Source: Desulfuromonas sp. (GTDB lineage: Bacteria > Desulfobacterota > Desulfuromonadia > Desulfuromonadales > Desulfuromonadaceae). From it: a DNA stretch of 36,084 bases. The notes beneath the pieces were generated by a model. The model did no database searches, was not told the origin of the DNA, and saw nothing but the letters and a program-made list of their open reading frames with translations. The translations under genes and the position numbers were made by a program. Numbering within the stretch: the first letter of the stretch is position 1; the number at the start of each line of letters is the position of its first letter. Positions 1-12,832 of this stretch are shown in pieces. Where the stretch lies: assembly GCA_021162745.1 (NCBI GenBank), contig JAGGYC010000011.1, positions 1-36,084 on the forward strand. Reading direction: 5' to 3'.

Positions 1-2787
<2,787 letters not shown>

Positions 2788-2838
2788 TCAATAATAAATT
2801 GACCTATAAAATCAGTTATTTTGGAGGTTACCAGGTAG

Positions 2839-5346
2839 ATGCTTTCACAACAGAATAAAGTTAGCGTCAATATAGAAAGTGAAATGCGCAAGTCCTATAT
2901 GGACTATGCGATGAGTGTCATTATCGGTCGTGCATTACCGGATGTTCGCGATGGTTTGAAACCAGTGCATCGGCGCGTTTTATATGCAATGCATGAATTA
3001 GGTAATGAGTATAATAAGCCTTATAAAAAATCGGCGCGTGTTGTTGGTGATGTCATTGGTAAATACCATCCTCATGGTGATACCGCTGTTTACGATACCA
3101 TTGTTCGCATGGCGCAAAGTTTTTCCATGCGTAATCCATTGATTGATGGCCAGGGCAATTTTGGTTCTATCGACGGTGATTCGGCTGCGGCCATGCGTTA
3201 TACCGAAGTGCGGATGGCTAAATTATCCCATGAACTGTTAGCTGATATTGATAAAGAGACAGTTGATTTTGGTCCAAACTATGACGATTCCTTAAATGAG
3301 CCACTGCTGCTACCCTGTAAATTTCCAAATTTGCTGGTGAATGGTTCTGAGGGTATTGCTGTTGGTATGGCGACAAAAATTCCCCCCCATAATCTGGGAG
3401 AAGTGGTCGATGGTCTGGTGTCTATTATCGACGATCCGACTTTATCATTTGAAGATTTGATGCAAAAAATTCCAGGACCGGATTTACCGACCAGTGGTTT
3501 TATTTTGGGTCAGGAAGATATTCGCGAGGCTTACAGTACCGGGCGTGGCATCTTTCAGATGCGTGCCAAGGCGATGGTTGAAATTGATCGTCGTACCAGT
3601 CGCGAGAGCATTATTGTTAACGAAATACCCTACCAAGTTAACAAAGCCAGGTTGATTGAAAAAATTGCCAACTTGATCAAAGAGAAGAAGATCGAAGGTA
3701 TTTCGGATCTGCGTGATGAATCCGACCGCGATGGCATGCGTATCGTCATTGATTTGAAAAGAGATACTGTCGCCGGCGTAGTACTCAATCAACTGTATAA
3801 GATGACCATGATGCAGACCTCGTTTGGCATCATTATGCTGGCGATTGTTGGTGGTCAGCCCAAGGTTTTAACCTTGCGCGAGGTCCTGGATCATTTTCTC
3901 GATCATCGTAAAGAGATTGTCACCCGTCGCTGTGTATTTGAGTTAAAGAAAGCGGAAGCACGGGCCCATATACTTGAAGGTCTTAAAGTTGCGCTGGATA
4001 ACCTTGATGAACTGATTCAGATTATCAAGAGTTCTGCAAATTCTCCGGAAGCTAAAACACGTCTGATTGAGCGCTTTACCTTTTCCATGATTCAAGCCCA
4101 AGCCATTCTCGATATGCGCTTACATCGCCTGACTGGTTTGGAACGCGATAAAATTCTCAATGAATACAAAGAGATTCTGGCACAGATAGCACGTCTTAAA
4201 GAAATTCTTGGCAGTGAAGTGGAAATTCTGAAAATTATCCGCAAAGAGCTGCTCTATGTTAAAGACGCCTATGCTGATGCACGACGCACGGAAATTATTG
4301 CCAAAACAAAAGACCTGTCCATTGAGGATTTAATTGTCGAAGAAGACATGGTCGTGACCGTCTCCCACACGGGTTATATCAAGAGAAATGCAGTCTCTCT
4401 CTATCGTTCACAGCGCCGAGGCGGTAAAGGTAAAACCGGTATGCGTCCCAAAGAGGAGGATTTTGTTGAGCATCTGTTTATCGCTTCAACACACTCCTTT
4501 ATTTTGGTTTTTACCGATCAAGGAAAAGTTTACTGGTTGAAGGTACATGAAATACCTCAGGGTGGACGGGCCGCGCGCGGTAAGGCGATTGTTAATTTGC
4601 TGCAACTTGACCCGACAGATCGCGTAATGAGTATCTTGCCGGTGAAGGAATTTGTCGAGGGTAAGCATATTATTGCTGCGACCAAAAATGGCGTTGTAAA
4701 AAAGACGGAGTTGATGGCTTATGCCAATCCACGTCAGGGTGGTATTATTTCCATGACCATTGACGAAGGGGATTCTCTTGTTTCGACACGAATAACCGAT
4801 GGCGGCATGGATGTGTTGCTCGCCAGCAATCATGGTAAATCGATCCGTTTTTCAGAAAAAGATGTACGGGCCATGGGCCGCACCGCACGCGGTGTGCGCG
4901 GTATGCAACTCGAAGGTAGCGACAGCATTATCGGTATGGAAGTGGTCAATGATAATACCGCTGCTACCCTGGTCAGTGTCACTGAAAATGGTTATGGTAA
5001 ACGAACCAGTCTCTCAGAATATCGGGTACAAAGCCGTAGCGGTAAAGGGGTTATTACCATCAAAACCTCTGATCGAAATGGCAACGTTGTTGACATTAAG
5101 CTGGTGAGTGATGATGAAGACCTGATGTTTATTACCGACCGTGGTAAAATTTTACGCACTCGTGTTGGTTCATTATCTATTATTGGTCGTAATACTCAGG
5201 GTGTGCGTCTGATGGTTCTTGAAGATGATGAACGAATTGTCGCAGTTGCCAAGTTGGCAGAAAAAGAAGAAGATGAACTGTTGGACAATGATACTGAGCA
5301 GCCAGAGGCTGATAATGAAGGTGTTAGCCCCGCTGAAGAGGAATAG
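2839..5346 (+). CDS. gyrA: DNA gyrase subunit A
   Basis: DNA breakage-reunion subunit of gyrase, 835 residues. The N-terminal part has [21 protein letters not shown], the quinolone-determining region [17 protein letters not shown], and the catalytic tyrosine in [11 protein letters not shown]. The long helical part has [15 protein letters not shown], and the C-terminal beta-pinwheel begins with the GyrA box QRRGGKG, which is needed for DNA wrapping. That box favours true GyrA over ParC. The tail is acidic ([14 protein letters not shown]). A strong GGAGGT lies about 10 bases before the ATG. The residue equivalent to E. coli Ser83 is Thr (about residue 82), a natural variant in several lineages. 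Probably co-transcribed with gyrB. Confidence 0.98.
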   Translation: MLSQQNKVSVNIESEMRKSYMDYAMSVIIGRALPDVRDGLKPVHRRVLYAMHELGNEYNKPYKKSARVVGDVIGKYHPHGDTAVYDTIVRMAQSFSMRNPLIDGQGNFGSIDGDSAAAMRYTEVRMAKLSHELLADIDKETVDFGPNYDDSLNEPLLLPCKFPNLLVNGSEGIAVGMATKIPPHNLGEVVDGLVSIIDDPTLSFEDLMQKIPGPDLPTSGFILGQEDIREAYSTGRGIFQMRAKAMVEIDRRTSRESIIVNEIPYQVNKARLIEKIANLIKEKKIEGISDLRDESDRDGMRIVIDLKRDTVAGVVLNQLYKMTMMQTSFGIIMLAIVGGQPKVLTLREVLDHFLDHRKEIVTRRCVFELKKAEARAHILEGLKVALDNLDELIQIIKSSANSPEAKTRLIERFTFSMIQAQAILDMRLHRLTGLERDKILNEYKEILAQIARLKEILGSEVEILKIIRKELLYVKDAYADARRTEIIAKTKDLSIEDLIVEEDMVVTVSHTGYIKRNAVSLYRSQRRGGKGKTGMRPKEEDFVEHLFIASTHSFILVFTDQGKVYWLKVHEIPQGGRAARGKAIVNLLQLDPTDRVMSILPVKEFVEGKHIIAATKNGVVKKTELMAYANPRQGGIISMTIDEGDSLVSTRITDGGMDVLLASNHGKSIRFSEKDVRAMGRTARGVRGMQLEGSDSIIGMEVVNDNTAATLVSVTENGYGKRTSLSEYRVQSRSGKGVITIKTSDRNGNVVDIKLVSDDEDLMFITDRGKILRTRVGSLSIIGRNTQGVRLMVLEDDERIVAVAKLAEKEEDELLDNDTEQPEADNEGVSPAEEE

Positions 5347-5358
5347 ATAAATCGCGTG

Positions 5359-6357
5359 ATGAATATAGGTGTAATAGGGGCGGGAAGCTGGGGAACCTGT
5401 CTGGCCAACTTGCTGGCAAAAAAAGGACATAATGTCGTCCTCTGGGCTTACGAAAGCGATCTTGTCGCCCGTATGAATCAGACACACATCAATGATCTTT
5501 ATTTGCCCGAAATTGAGTTAGCTGAAAATCTACATTTTAGTGATCAACTCAGTGAGGTAGCCTGCCGGGATTGTTTATTACTGGTGCCACCTTCTCAGAT
5601 GATGCGCCGGGTTTTATCACAGGCTGTAGCGTTTATCAAAGATGACGCCTTGATTGTTTCGGCATCCAAGGGGATTGAAAACGATACCCTGCTGCCTATG
5701 TCAGACGTCCTCAAGCAATTGTTGCCCGAAAAAGTTAAGCAACAGACGGCATTTATTTCCGGTCCAACCTTTGCCAAGGAGGTGGCCTTGGAGCAGCCGT
5801 CAGCGGTTGTTGTTGCAGCAGAGGATGAGCGTGTTGCGACGCGGGCACAGGATGTTTTTAATACGGATCATTTCCGTGTCTATACCAATAATGATGTGAT
5901 AGGTATTGAGTTAGGTGGTTCTCTTAAAAACGTGATCGCGCTGGCAGCCGGTGTCTGTGATGGCTTGGGTTACGGTTATAATACACGTGCGGCATTGATT
6001 ACGCGCGGATTGGCTGAGATGAAGCGGATAGGTTTGGCTATGGGCGCCAAGGCGGATACCTTTGCCGGTCTGGCAGGGATGGGCGATCTGGTTCTGACCT
6101 GTACTGGAGATCTTTCACGTAATCGTACCGTTGGTCTTGAATTGGGTAAAGGTCGACGTCTTTCAGAGATTCTTGGCGAAATGACCATGGTGGCCGAAGG
6201 AGTGAAAACGACTCTCTCAAGTTATCAATTGGCAGAAAAACTCGCTGTTGAAGTCCCTATTATCAGTCAGATGTATGCGATCCTTTATCAGGATAAAGAC
6301 CCGCGTCAGGCTGTCATTGAGCTGATGCAGCGTGAGTTGAAATCAGAATATCTCTAG
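5359..6357 (+). CDS. gpsA: NAD(P)-dependent glycerol-3-phosphate dehydrogenase
   Basis: Cytosolic enzyme that reduces dihydroxyacetone phosphate to sn-glycerol-3-phosphate for phospholipid synthesis. The N-terminal Rossmann motif is GVIGAGSWGTCLA. Further family blocks are SASKGIE, FISGPTFAKEVA, the catalytic-lysine region IELGGSLKNVIALAAGVCDGLGYGYN, and AGMGDLVLTCTGDLSRNR. Length is about 332 residues, as usual. Two start codons are adjacent (GTG at 5356, ATG at 5359). I chose the ATG because it directly precedes the conserved NIGVIGAG; no strong ribosome site decides between them. The gene starts 12 bp after gyrA, so it may be transcribed with it. Confidence 0.96.
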   Translation: MNIGVIGAGSWGTCLANLLAKKGHNVVLWAYESDLVARMNQTHINDLYLPEIELAENLHFSDQLSEVACRDCLLLVPPSQMMRRVLSQAVAFIKDDALIVSASKGIENDTLLPMSDVLKQLLPEKVKQQTAFISGPTFAKEVALEQPSAVVVAAEDERVATRAQDVFNTDHFRVYTNNDVIGIELGGSLKNVIALAAGVCDGLGYGYNTRAALITRGLAEMKRIGLAMGAKADTFAGLAGMGDLVLTCTGDLSRNRTVGLELGKGRRLSEILGEMTMVAEGVKTTLSSYQLAEKLAVEVPIISQMYAILYQDKDPRQAVIELMQRELKSEYL

Positions 6358-6397
6358 GAGGCTGTTGGACGTTGCAGATTCTAACGAAAGGTGAGTG

Positions 6398-6961
6398 ATG
6401 AAAAATTTGATCGTATTATTTTGTCTTATGCTCGTTCCTGCCGTGGTATGGGCGAGTCCTTCCGTTGTTATAAAAACAAACCTTGGCAACATTGAGGTCG
6501 AACTCAATGAGGCACAGGCACCAATTTCAACGGCTAACTTTTTGAGCTATGTCGATGATGGTTTTTATAATGGCACCATCTTTCATCGAGTTATTCCAAA
6601 TTTTATGATTCAAGGCGGTGGTTTCACGAAGAATATGTCTCGTAAAGTAACAAAAAGTGCGATTAAAAATGAAGCGACAAATGGCTTAAAAAACAAACGT
6701 GGTACCATTGCTATGGCACGTACCAATATGATTGATAGTGGCACAAGTCAATTTTTTATCAATCACGCCGATAATGCGTTTCTCGATCACAAATCTAAAA
6801 CAACACGTGGTTACGGTTATGCTGTATTTGGTGAAGTGATCCGGGGAATGAATGTGGTTGATCAAATTGCCGGGATGAAAACAGGTCGCAAAAAAGGGAT
6901 GTCCGATGTGCCTGTCCAATCGGTAATTATCCAAGCGGTTGAGCGATTAGTATCACAGTGA
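6398..6961 (+). CDS. Cyclophilin-type peptidyl-prolyl isomerase, exported
   Basis: Catalyses cis-trans isomerisation of prolyl bonds. The N-terminus is a signal peptide (MKNLIVLFCLMLVPAVVWA, cleavage likely after VWA), so the protein is periplasmic and PpiA-like. The cyclophilin core carries FHRVIPNFMIQGG (active-site Arg), GTIAMAR, TSQFFINHADNAFLD and YAVFGEVIRGMNVVD. At 187 residues it is a single-domain enzyme. The ATG at 6398 is preferred over the GTG at 6395 because AAAGGTG lies at a proper distance. It sits between gpsA and a degenerate EEP protein on the same strand with no terminator seen, so it may belong to the same run of genes. Confidence 0.93.
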   Translation: MKNLIVLFCLMLVPAVVWASPSVVIKTNLGNIEVELNEAQAPISTANFLSYVDDGFYNGTIFHRVIPNFMIQGGGFTKNMSRKVTKSAIKNEATNGLKNKRGTIAMARTNMIDSGTSQFFINHADNAFLDHKSKTTRGYGYAVFGEVIRGMNVVDQIAGMKTGRKKGMSDVPVQSVIIQAVERLVSQ

Positions 6962-6995
6962 TTTAGACGAGCTCAACGCGGAAAAAGGGGCCGTT

Positions 6996-7712
6996 ATGAC
7001 CACTATCCGCATTATGTCTTACAACTTAAAGGGCTGCCGGGATAGCGGTGCCGTATGGCGGGTGATTGATCAGGCCGGTGCGGATTTTGTCGCCCTGCAG
7101 AATGTTGCTGAATTACCCAGTAGTAAAAGTCTTTCGGCTCTTGCGGCCTTTACCGGTCAGAAGATTGTCAGCCGCGGGGAAACCCGCGCGCTAGCGCTAT
7201 TATCGGGTTTACCAGTTAAATTTATCCAGACCTATGATCTTGGCTTTGGCGCCGGTTGTATGAAAGCCAAGCTTCATATCGGTGATAAACGCTGTCTGTT
7301 GTATAATCTCTCCTTGCATGGTGGTTTATTTAAGCGACTGATTCAGATCCGTCGGTTGTTGGGTCCAGATCTTCTCGATCAGCCGGGTCCACCCTTTCCA
7401 ACCCTGGTTCTTGGTGATTTTCTGGATATGATGGGGATGGCGAGTTCATTGCGTGTCCATAAGAAGATGCAGAGAATTGCTCCTCTGTTCGCTGGCACCT
7501 ATCCCGCCTTTTTCCCCATTTTTGCCCGTGATCGCGTTTATGCTATGCAGGGCGTCAAGGTTCAATCGATTCGTATCGATCGCAGTGCCGATGCACGTCG
7601 TGCCACAGCCCATCTACCCCTGATCATGGATATTTCATTGGTCGATAATCTGGTTGGGGTAACCAGTAGCGATGTAAAACGACACGCCAAGATGGAAATT
7701 GCTCCTGGATAA
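6996..7712 (+). CDS. Endonuclease/exonuclease/phosphatase (EEP) fold protein, degenerate catalytic motifs
   Basis: 238 residues. The beginning (IMSYNLKGCRDSGAVWRVI, then DFVALQNVAEL) and the pattern LHGGLF ... LVLGDFLDM ... TAHLPLIMDI match the order of motifs in the EEP (DNase I/exonuclease III) fold. The metal-binding Glu expected in ALQEV is Asn (ALQNV), the Asn of GDFN is Leu, and the Asp of SDH is Ala (TAH). The first Asn, the GDF Asp and the two His remain. By family knowledge these changes should weaken or abolish metal-dependent hydrolysis, so a non-catalytic role is possible; this is inference. No signal peptide is seen. AGGGG precedes the ATG. The substrate is unknown. Confidence 0.7.
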   Translation: MTTIRIMSYNLKGCRDSGAVWRVIDQAGADFVALQNVAELPSSKSLSALAAFTGQKIVSRGETRALALLSGLPVKFIQTYDLGFGAGCMKAKLHIGDKRCLLYNLSLHGGLFKRLIQIRRLLGPDLLDQPGPPFPTLVLGDFLDMMGMASSLRVHKKMQRIAPLFAGTYPAFFPIFARDRVYAMQGVKVQSIRIDRSADARRATAHLPLIMDISLVDNLVGVTSSDVKRHAKMEIAPG

Positions 7713-7730
7713 TCAGTGTTAAACACAGCC

Positions 7731-7760
7731 TGTGGATAACTCTGTGAGTAGTGTGGATAA
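7731..7760 (-). promoter_or_regulatory. Pair of perfect DnaA boxes upstream of nth
   Basis: TGTGGATAA occurs at 7731-7739 and again at 7752-7760. Its complement, TTATCCACA, is the consensus high-affinity DnaA box. The two are in the same orientation with starts 21 bp apart, about two helical turns, so both would face the same side of the DNA. They lie in the 66 bp between the EEP gene and nth, about 7.3 kb from the end of recF. No AT-rich unwinding region is obvious beside them, so a regulatory or DnaA-titrating site is as likely as an origin part. Confidence 0.6.
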
Positions 7761-7778
7761 ACATTGGAGAATCGCCGA

Positions 7779-8420
7779 ATGGCAATCAGTCAAAAAAAAC
7801 AACGTGAAAATATTGCCCAGATTCTCAGAGTCCTGAATACGCATTATCCCGATGCACGCTGTTCCCTCAATTACACCACCCCACTTGAACTGCTGATGGC
7901 GACGATTTTATCGGCTCAGACGACCGATGTGCGGGTTAATAAGGTCACCAGGCAGCTATTTGAACAATTTCCCGATGTCCATGCCTATGCGCGCTCTGAG
8001 ATTGAAGATGTTGTCGAGGTGATCCGCACCGTTGGTTGTTATCGCAACAAAGCGCGAAACCTTGTGCTATGTGCTCAACGACTATGCGCTCACTATGATG
8101 GTAAGGTGCCACAGACAATGGAGCAACTGGTGACCCTGCCGGGTGTGGGGAGAAAGACCGCCAATGTGGTGTTAAGTAACGGGTTCGGCGTGCCGGGTTT
8201 GCCTGTCGATACCCATGTCAAGCGGGTCAGTAAGCGGTTGGGCTGGACAACACACACCGAACCGGAAAAAATTGAGCAACAGTTGTGTCGGCTGATAGAA
8301 CCACAGCAGTGGGGTCACAGTTCCCATCTGTTGATCTATCACGGACGGGCGACCTGTAAAGCCAGAAAAGTCGAATGTGAACGTTGCCCGGTAGAATCCT
8401 TGTGTGAAAAGCAACTGTGA
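7779..8420 (+). CDS. nth: Endonuclease III (DNA glycosylase/AP lyase)
   Basis: Base-excision-repair enzyme that removes oxidised pyrimidines and nicks the abasic site. The helix-hairpin-helix LPGVGRKTANVVLSNGFG holds the catalytic Lys region, and LPVDTHVKRVSKRLG holds the catalytic Asp. The C-terminus has the [4Fe-4S] pattern C-x6-C-x2-C-x5-C (CKARKVECERCPVESLC). It is 213 residues from the ATG at 7779, which follows GGAGA by 8 bases. An in-frame TTG at 7764 would add five residues and overlap that ribosome site, so it is less likely. The DnaA box pair lies immediately upstream. The gene ends before a bidirectional terminator. Confidence 0.96.
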   Translation: MAISQKKQRENIAQILRVLNTHYPDARCSLNYTTPLELLMATILSAQTTDVRVNKVTRQLFEQFPDVHAYARSEIEDVVEVIRTVGCYRNKARNLVLCAQRLCAHYDGKVPQTMEQLVTLPGVGRKTANVVLSNGFGVPGLPVDTHVKRVSKRLGWTTHTEPEKIEQQLCRLIEPQQWGHSSHLLIYHGRATCKARKVECERCPVESLCEKQL

Positions 8421-8447
8421 AGTCTAAATTCGGCTCAGGTTGAAATG

Positions 8448-8490
8448 AAAAGGTTGGCAATCACCCTAAGTGTGGTTGCCAACCTTTTTT
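8448..8490. terminator. Bidirectional rho-independent terminator between nth and the PBP1A gene
   Basis: A stem of about 13 bp (AAAAGGTTGGCAA paired with TTGCCAACCTTTT) has a run of T on the plus side and, by symmetry, a run of A at the other edge. It sits between convergent genes (nth rightward, PBP1A leftward) and can stop transcription from both. Confidence 0.85.
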
Positions 8491-8524
8491 ATGTTTAAAA
8501 TGGAAATTTGGAGATATTGCCGGG

Positions 8525-10927
8525 TCAGTCGAGGCGGAAGAAATCGCGTGCCTGGGGTTTGTTTTCATCCAGAGCATAGCGCGTAGGCGCGGTGCCAGGG
8601 GCAAACATCTCGATAACGGCTGTTGGACTGTCTTCCGGTTCCAGCAAGCCGGTTTTGGGATCGATAGGGTGAAATTCCATGCTGTCGGGCACCACAAAGT
8701 GTTTAACGGGAATGGATGTGACCGCTTTTTTCATAAACTCGACCCAGGCCGGAGCGGCAGCTTTCGATCCGGTTTCATTTTTCCCCAGCGGTCGTTCCTG
8801 GTCGTAACCAACCCAGGAGACGGTGACCAATTGTGGGATATAGCCGGCAAACCAAGCATCTTTTAGATTGTTGGTGGTGCCGGTCTTTCCCGCCACTGGT
8901 CGTCCGAGGGCTTTGGCCCGCCAGCCAGTGCCCTTCTGCACAACACTCTCAAGCATGTTGGTTATCAAGCTGGCTGTTTCCTGAGAAATCACCCGCTGTC
9001 GTTCGAGACGGATCAATTTCTGATCATCGGCCAGGCCATTGGGAAAGTCGGCCGGATCAATGGATTCAAGGATGCGTCCATTACGGTCGGTGATTTTAGT
9101 GATGTAGGTCGGCGCGGTTTTAATGCCGCCACTGGCAAAGACAGAATAGGCACTTGCCAGTTCCAAAGGGGTTAACGCGCTAGAACCGAGCGACATGGTC
9201 AGATCAAGAGCCAACGGCGATGTTATACCCAGCTTTTTCAGATAGCGGGCTGTGTAGCCGATGCCGATATTGTTAAGCAGCTTGATGGTAATGATGTTGT
9301 ACGAGTGGGTCAGAGCAGTACGCAGCGATGTCGGGCCGTAAAATTTATTGCCGTAGTTTCTAGGTTTCCACTCCCGCTTTTCGCCCTTTTCGTCGGTTTC
9401 CTTATAGATCAACGGTGTATCAAGGATCACCGATGCCGGTGTATAGCCCTTGTCGAAGGCGGCGGCATAGATGAGTGGCTTGATCGCTGAACCGGGCAAA
9501 CGGTTGGACTGTAGAACGCGATTAAACTGGCTAGTGGCAAAGTCATAGCCACCGACCATCGCCTTAACGGAACCATTGTGTGGATCCAGCGCTAACAATG
9601 CACCTTGAGCTTGCGGTTGTTGAAACAGTTTAACCTGGACAGGTTTACTATCCTCAATGGTGGTAATGCTCAACTGGACCACTGAACCGACAGGTAACAG
9701 TATTGTTTTTTCATCGTTTAAGGGATCGGCTGATGGTACGGCATATTGGGCGTAGGGGATCACCAGAAGTGGACCTGTCCAGCGTTCCTTGTCGCGTGGC
9801 AAGGTGACAGGGTAAGGTCCGATCCGCAGCTGTAACGCTGAATCATCAGCCCCCGTCACAATGGCTTCGACCACCTGATCTTCGACGAGGGGCTTTTTTT
9901 CCAATTGCAGTGTTTGCTCATCGATGGCATTGATGGCCATCTCTTCGTTTAGAATACGCAGGGGGCCACGATAGCCTTGGCGACGATCATGGTTGTACAG
10001 GTTGTTGCGTACCGCCTGTTGTGCCGCTTGTTGCATGGCAAGGTTCATAGTGGTGTGAACCTGAAGACCGCCGCTGTAGAGGCGTTTTTTGCCGTAATTT
10101 TTTTCGATATAACGGCGAACCTGTTCACTGAAATAGCCAGTTCCAGCGGCTGAATTATCGCCTCGTGGATGGATCGTCAGTTCTTCGGTATAGGCCAGAT
10201 GGGATTGCTCTGTTTCAATGTAGCCGTTGGCAATCATCCGCTCCAACACATATAGCTGGCGGTTTTTAGCGCGGTTATAGTGACGGTAAGGGGAATATCG
10301 GCTCGGCGCCTGAGGCAGTCCGGCGAGAATGGTACATTCTGCCAGAGTGAGATCTTCGACGTTTTTGGCAAAATAGTTTTCAGCGGCGGCCTGAACACCG
10401 TAGGCGCCATGTCCGAGGTAGATCTGATTCAGATAGAGATAGAGGATTTCCCGTTTGCTGAAACGCTGCTCCATGCGCCAAGCGAGAATCGCTTCTTTGA
10501 ATTTACGCGAAAATTTACGCTCGGGGGTGAGCAGTAAGCTTTTTGCCACCTGTTGGGTGATGGTGCTGCCGCCCTGGACAATGCCACCGGCGCGGATGTT
10601 TTTAAGGGCGGCGCGAAAAATCGAGGTGAAATCGATCCCCTGGTGCTCAAAAAAATGGGCATCCTCTGCGGCGACAAAGGCTTGAATAAGCATTTGCGGC
10701 ATGCGATTGACAGGGACGACGATGCGCCGTTCCTGATAAAATTCAGCGATGGTCTGCTCATCTTCACTGTAAACACGGGTGATGGCAGGTGGTTGGTAAT
10801 CTTCGAGGGTGTCAAACTTCGGCAGTGAGCTGGCGACATAGAAATATGCACCGGCCAGCCCGGAGAGCGAAATAATGCCCGAGGCAATGACAGCGAGAAA
10901 GAGTAAGCGGAGAGTTTTGCGCAGCAT
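8525..10927 (-). CDS. mrcA: Penicillin-binding protein 1A (class A PBP: glycosyltransferase and transpeptidase)
   Basis: 800-residue inner-membrane peptidoglycan synthase. One N-terminal membrane anchor (LLFLAVIASGIISLSGLAGAY) is followed by a GT51 glycosyltransferase domain with EDAHFFEHQGID, GGSTITQQVAK and NQIYLGHGAYGVQAAAENYF. An inserted OB-like region (about 310-430) follows, typical of PBP1A of Gram-negatives. The transpeptidase domain carries the three penicillin-binding motifs: SAIK (in LPGSAIKPLIYAAAF), SYN (THSYNIITIK) and KTGT (AGKTGTTNNLKDAW). It lies downstream of glmU-glmS on the same strand, but a terminator separates them, so it probably has its own promoter. The symbol is by family resemblance. 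Confidence 0.94.
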   Translation of the reverse strand: MLRKTLRLLFLAVIASGIISLSGLAGAYFYVASSLPKFDTLEDYQPPAITRVYSEDEQTIAEFYQERRIVVPVNRMPQMLIQAFVAAEDAHFFEHQGIDFTSIFRAALKNIRAGGIVQGGSTITQQVAKSLLLTPERKFSRKFKEAILAWRMEQRFSKREILYLYLNQIYLGHGAYGVQAAAENYFAKNVEDLTLAECTILAGLPQAPSRYSPYRHYNRAKNRQLYVLERMIANGYIETEQSHLAYTEELTIHPRGDNSAAGTGYFSEQVRRYIEKNYGKKRLYSGGLQVHTTMNLAMQQAAQQAVRNNLYNHDRRQGYRGPLRILNEEMAINAIDEQTLQLEKKPLVEDQVVEAIVTGADDSALQLRIGPYPVTLPRDKERWTGPLLVIPYAQYAVPSADPLNDEKTILLPVGSVVQLSITTIEDSKPVQVKLFQQPQAQGALLALDPHNGSVKAMVGGYDFATSQFNRVLQSNRLPGSAIKPLIYAAAFDKGYTPASVILDTPLIYKETDEKGEKREWKPRNYGNKFYGPTSLRTALTHSYNIITIKLLNNIGIGYTARYLKKLGITSPLALDLTMSLGSSALTPLELASAYSVFASGGIKTAPTYITKITDRNGRILESIDPADFPNGLADDQKLIRLERQRVISQETASLITNMLESVVQKGTGWRAKALGRPVAGKTGTTNNLKDAWFAGYIPQLVTVSWVGYDQERPLGKNETGSKAAAPAWVEFMKKAVTSIPVKHFVVPDSMEFHPIDPKTGLLEPEDSPTAVIEMFAPGTAPTRYALDENKPQARDFFRLD

Positions 10928-10943
10928 AATGGCCGTTAATCAG

Positions 10944-10967
10944 AAAAGCCGGGCTGTGCAGCCCGGC
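10944..10967 (-). terminator. Rho-independent terminator after glmS
   Basis: Read leftward, GCCGGGCTGCACAGCCCGGC is a near-perfect GC-rich hairpin followed by TTTTCTG. It lies just past the glmS stop and before the PBP1A start, so it ends the glmU-glmS transcript. Confidence 0.85.
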
Positions 10968-10973
10968 GTTGTT

Positions 10974-12803
10974 TTATTCAACAGTAACGCTTTTTGCCAG
11001 ATTTCTCGGTTGATCGACATCGGTACCTTTGAATACCGCAATATGATATGACAACAACTGTAATGGTATTGAAGCAAGCACCGGCATCAGGTCATCGCAG
11101 ATGGCTGGTATACGGAAGACAATATCCGCTGCTGACTGCAGATCGGGGCAGCCGCAGTCGCTGATGGCGATAATCTGACCGCCACGCGCCTTCACCTCTT
11201 CCATATTCGAGATCACTTTTTCATAGGTTTCATTGCTCGGTGCAACGACCACTACCGGTAAATTCTCATCGATCAGGGCAATCGGCCCGTGTTTCATCTC
11301 GCCGGCAGGATAGCCTTCGGCATGGATGTAGGAGATCTCCTTGAGTTTAAGGGCTCCTTCCAGGGCGATGGGATACTGATTGCCACGGCCCAGATAGAGG
11401 AAGTCGTTGGCATGGATAAATTGTCGCGCCGCCTGTTCGATCTGGTTGTCCAGCTCCAGGGTTTCTTCCAGTTTTCTCGGCAAGGTCAGCAGGGCGAGAA
11501 GATTTTTTTGAATCTGCTCGGCGGTGATGGTTTGCTTGATACGGCCCAGGTGCAGGGCAAACAGGTACAGCGCGATCAACTGAGTGGTAAAGGCCTTGGT
11601 CGATGCAACACCGATCTCCGGTCCGGCATGGGTGTAGATCACCCCTTCACTTTCGCGGGCAATGGAGGATTCAACGACATTACAGATAGAAATGACTTTG
11701 CCGCCACGTTCGTGAGCTTCGCGCAGGGCTGCCAATGTATCAGCTGTTTCACCGCTCTGGCTGATCACCAGCGTCAATGTTTTTTCACTGATCAGTGGCT
11801 GGCGATAGCGGAATTCGCTGGCAATATCGACCTCAACCGGGGTTCGGGCGAATTTCTCGATAAGAAATTTTCCCACCAGCGCAGCATGCCATGAGGTACC
11901 ACAGGCAACGATATACAGTCGATCGAAGGTACGGAGTTCGGTATCGGACAGATTAAGATCATTGAGCAGCACCTGGTTTTTGTCGTCATTGATCCGACCG
12001 GCAATGGTGTCGGTAACAGCTCGCGGTTGCTCGTAAATCTCCTTGAGCATAAAGTGGCGGTAACCACCCTTTTCCGCCATCATCGGATTCCAAGTGATGG
12101 TTTTACTTTTTTTTTCTACAGGCTGGCCTTCCAGGGTTGAAATGTTCATCCGGCTACGGCTGAACACGACCATCTCGCCATCATTGAGGAAGATCATTTC
12201 ACGGGTATGGGAAAGCATGGCTGGAATATCCGAGGCGACAAAATACTCCCCCTGGCCCTGGCCGACAACCAATGGTGAACCGGCCTTGGCGGCGATGAGC
12301 AGGTCCGGGTATCGGTCGCAGATGACGGCAATGGCAAAAGCACCACGTAATTCCAGCAGGGCCAGGCGAACGGACTGCTCGAAATCGTCACACTGTTTGA
12401 AGTGCTTTTCTATGAGATGAGCGATAATCTCGCTATCCGTTTCCGATTTGAAATTGTGGCCGGCATCGACCAATCCTTGCTTAAGTTGGAGATAGTTTTC
12501 GATTATGCCGTTGTGAACCACCACAAAGCCACCGGCGCGATGGGGATGGGCATTTATTTGTGATGGCTTGCCGTGGGTAGCCCAGCGGGTGTGGCCGATG
12601 CCGAGGGAGCCTGACAGCGGCGCATTCTTGAGTTGTTGCTCAAGATTAGCAAGTTTACCTTCGGCTCGCCGGGTGGTCAGTTGACCGTCACTCAACGTGG
12701 AGATTCCTGCCGAATCGTAACCGCGGTATTCAAGACGACGCAGACCGTCGAGAACGATGTCGACGGCAGGTTTTTCACCAATATATCCAACAATTCCACA
12801 CAT
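10974..12803 (-). CDS. glmS: Glutamine--fructose-6-phosphate aminotransferase (isomerizing)
   Basis: Makes glucosamine-6-phosphate from fructose-6-phosphate and glutamine, the first step to UDP-GlcNAc. It is 609 residues, the standard length. The N-terminal class II glutaminase begins MCGIVGYIG, with Cys2 as nucleophile after Met removal, and also shows [11 protein letters not shown]. Two SIS sugar-isomerase domains follow, with [29 protein letters not shown] and [18 protein letters not shown]. The C-terminus ends NLAKSVTVE like other family members. It lies 29 bp after glmU on the same strand, a two-gene operon for consecutive pathway parts. I saw no sign of a glmS ribozyme upstream. Confidence 0.98.
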   Translation of the reverse strand: MCGIVGYIGEKPAVDIVLDGLRRLEYRGYDSAGISTLSDGQLTTRRAEGKLANLEQQLKNAPLSGSLGIGHTRWATHGKPSQINAHPHRAGGFVVVHNGIIENYLQLKQGLVDAGHNFKSETDSEIIAHLIEKHFKQCDDFEQSVRLALLELRGAFAIAVICDRYPDLLIAAKAGSPLVVGQGQGEYFVASDIPAMLSHTREMIFLNDGEMVVFSRSRMNISTLEGQPVEKKSKTITWNPMMAEKGGYRHFMLKEIYEQPRAVTDTIAGRINDDKNQVLLNDLNLSDTELRTFDRLYIVACGTSWHAALVGKFLIEKFARTPVEVDIASEFRYRQPLISEKTLTLVISQSGETADTLAALREAHERGGKVISICNVVESSIARESEGVIYTHAGPEIGVASTKAFTTQLIALYLFALHLGRIKQTITAEQIQKNLLALLTLPRKLEETLELDNQIEQAARQFIHANDFLYLGRGNQYPIALEGALKLKEISYIHAEGYPAGEMKHGPIALIDENLPVVVVAPSNETYEKVISNMEEVKARGGQIIAISDCGCPDLQSAADIVFRIPAICDDLMPVLASIPLQLLSYHIAVFKGTDVDQPRNLAKSVTVE

Positions 12804-12832
12804 ATATGTCGTTTTACTCCTGAGGGTTTAGT

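Noticed and set aside
12804-12832. glmS ribozyme/riboswitch
   Set aside because: Only 29 bp separate glmU and glmS, too short for the ribozyme, which is mainly a Gram-positive feature.
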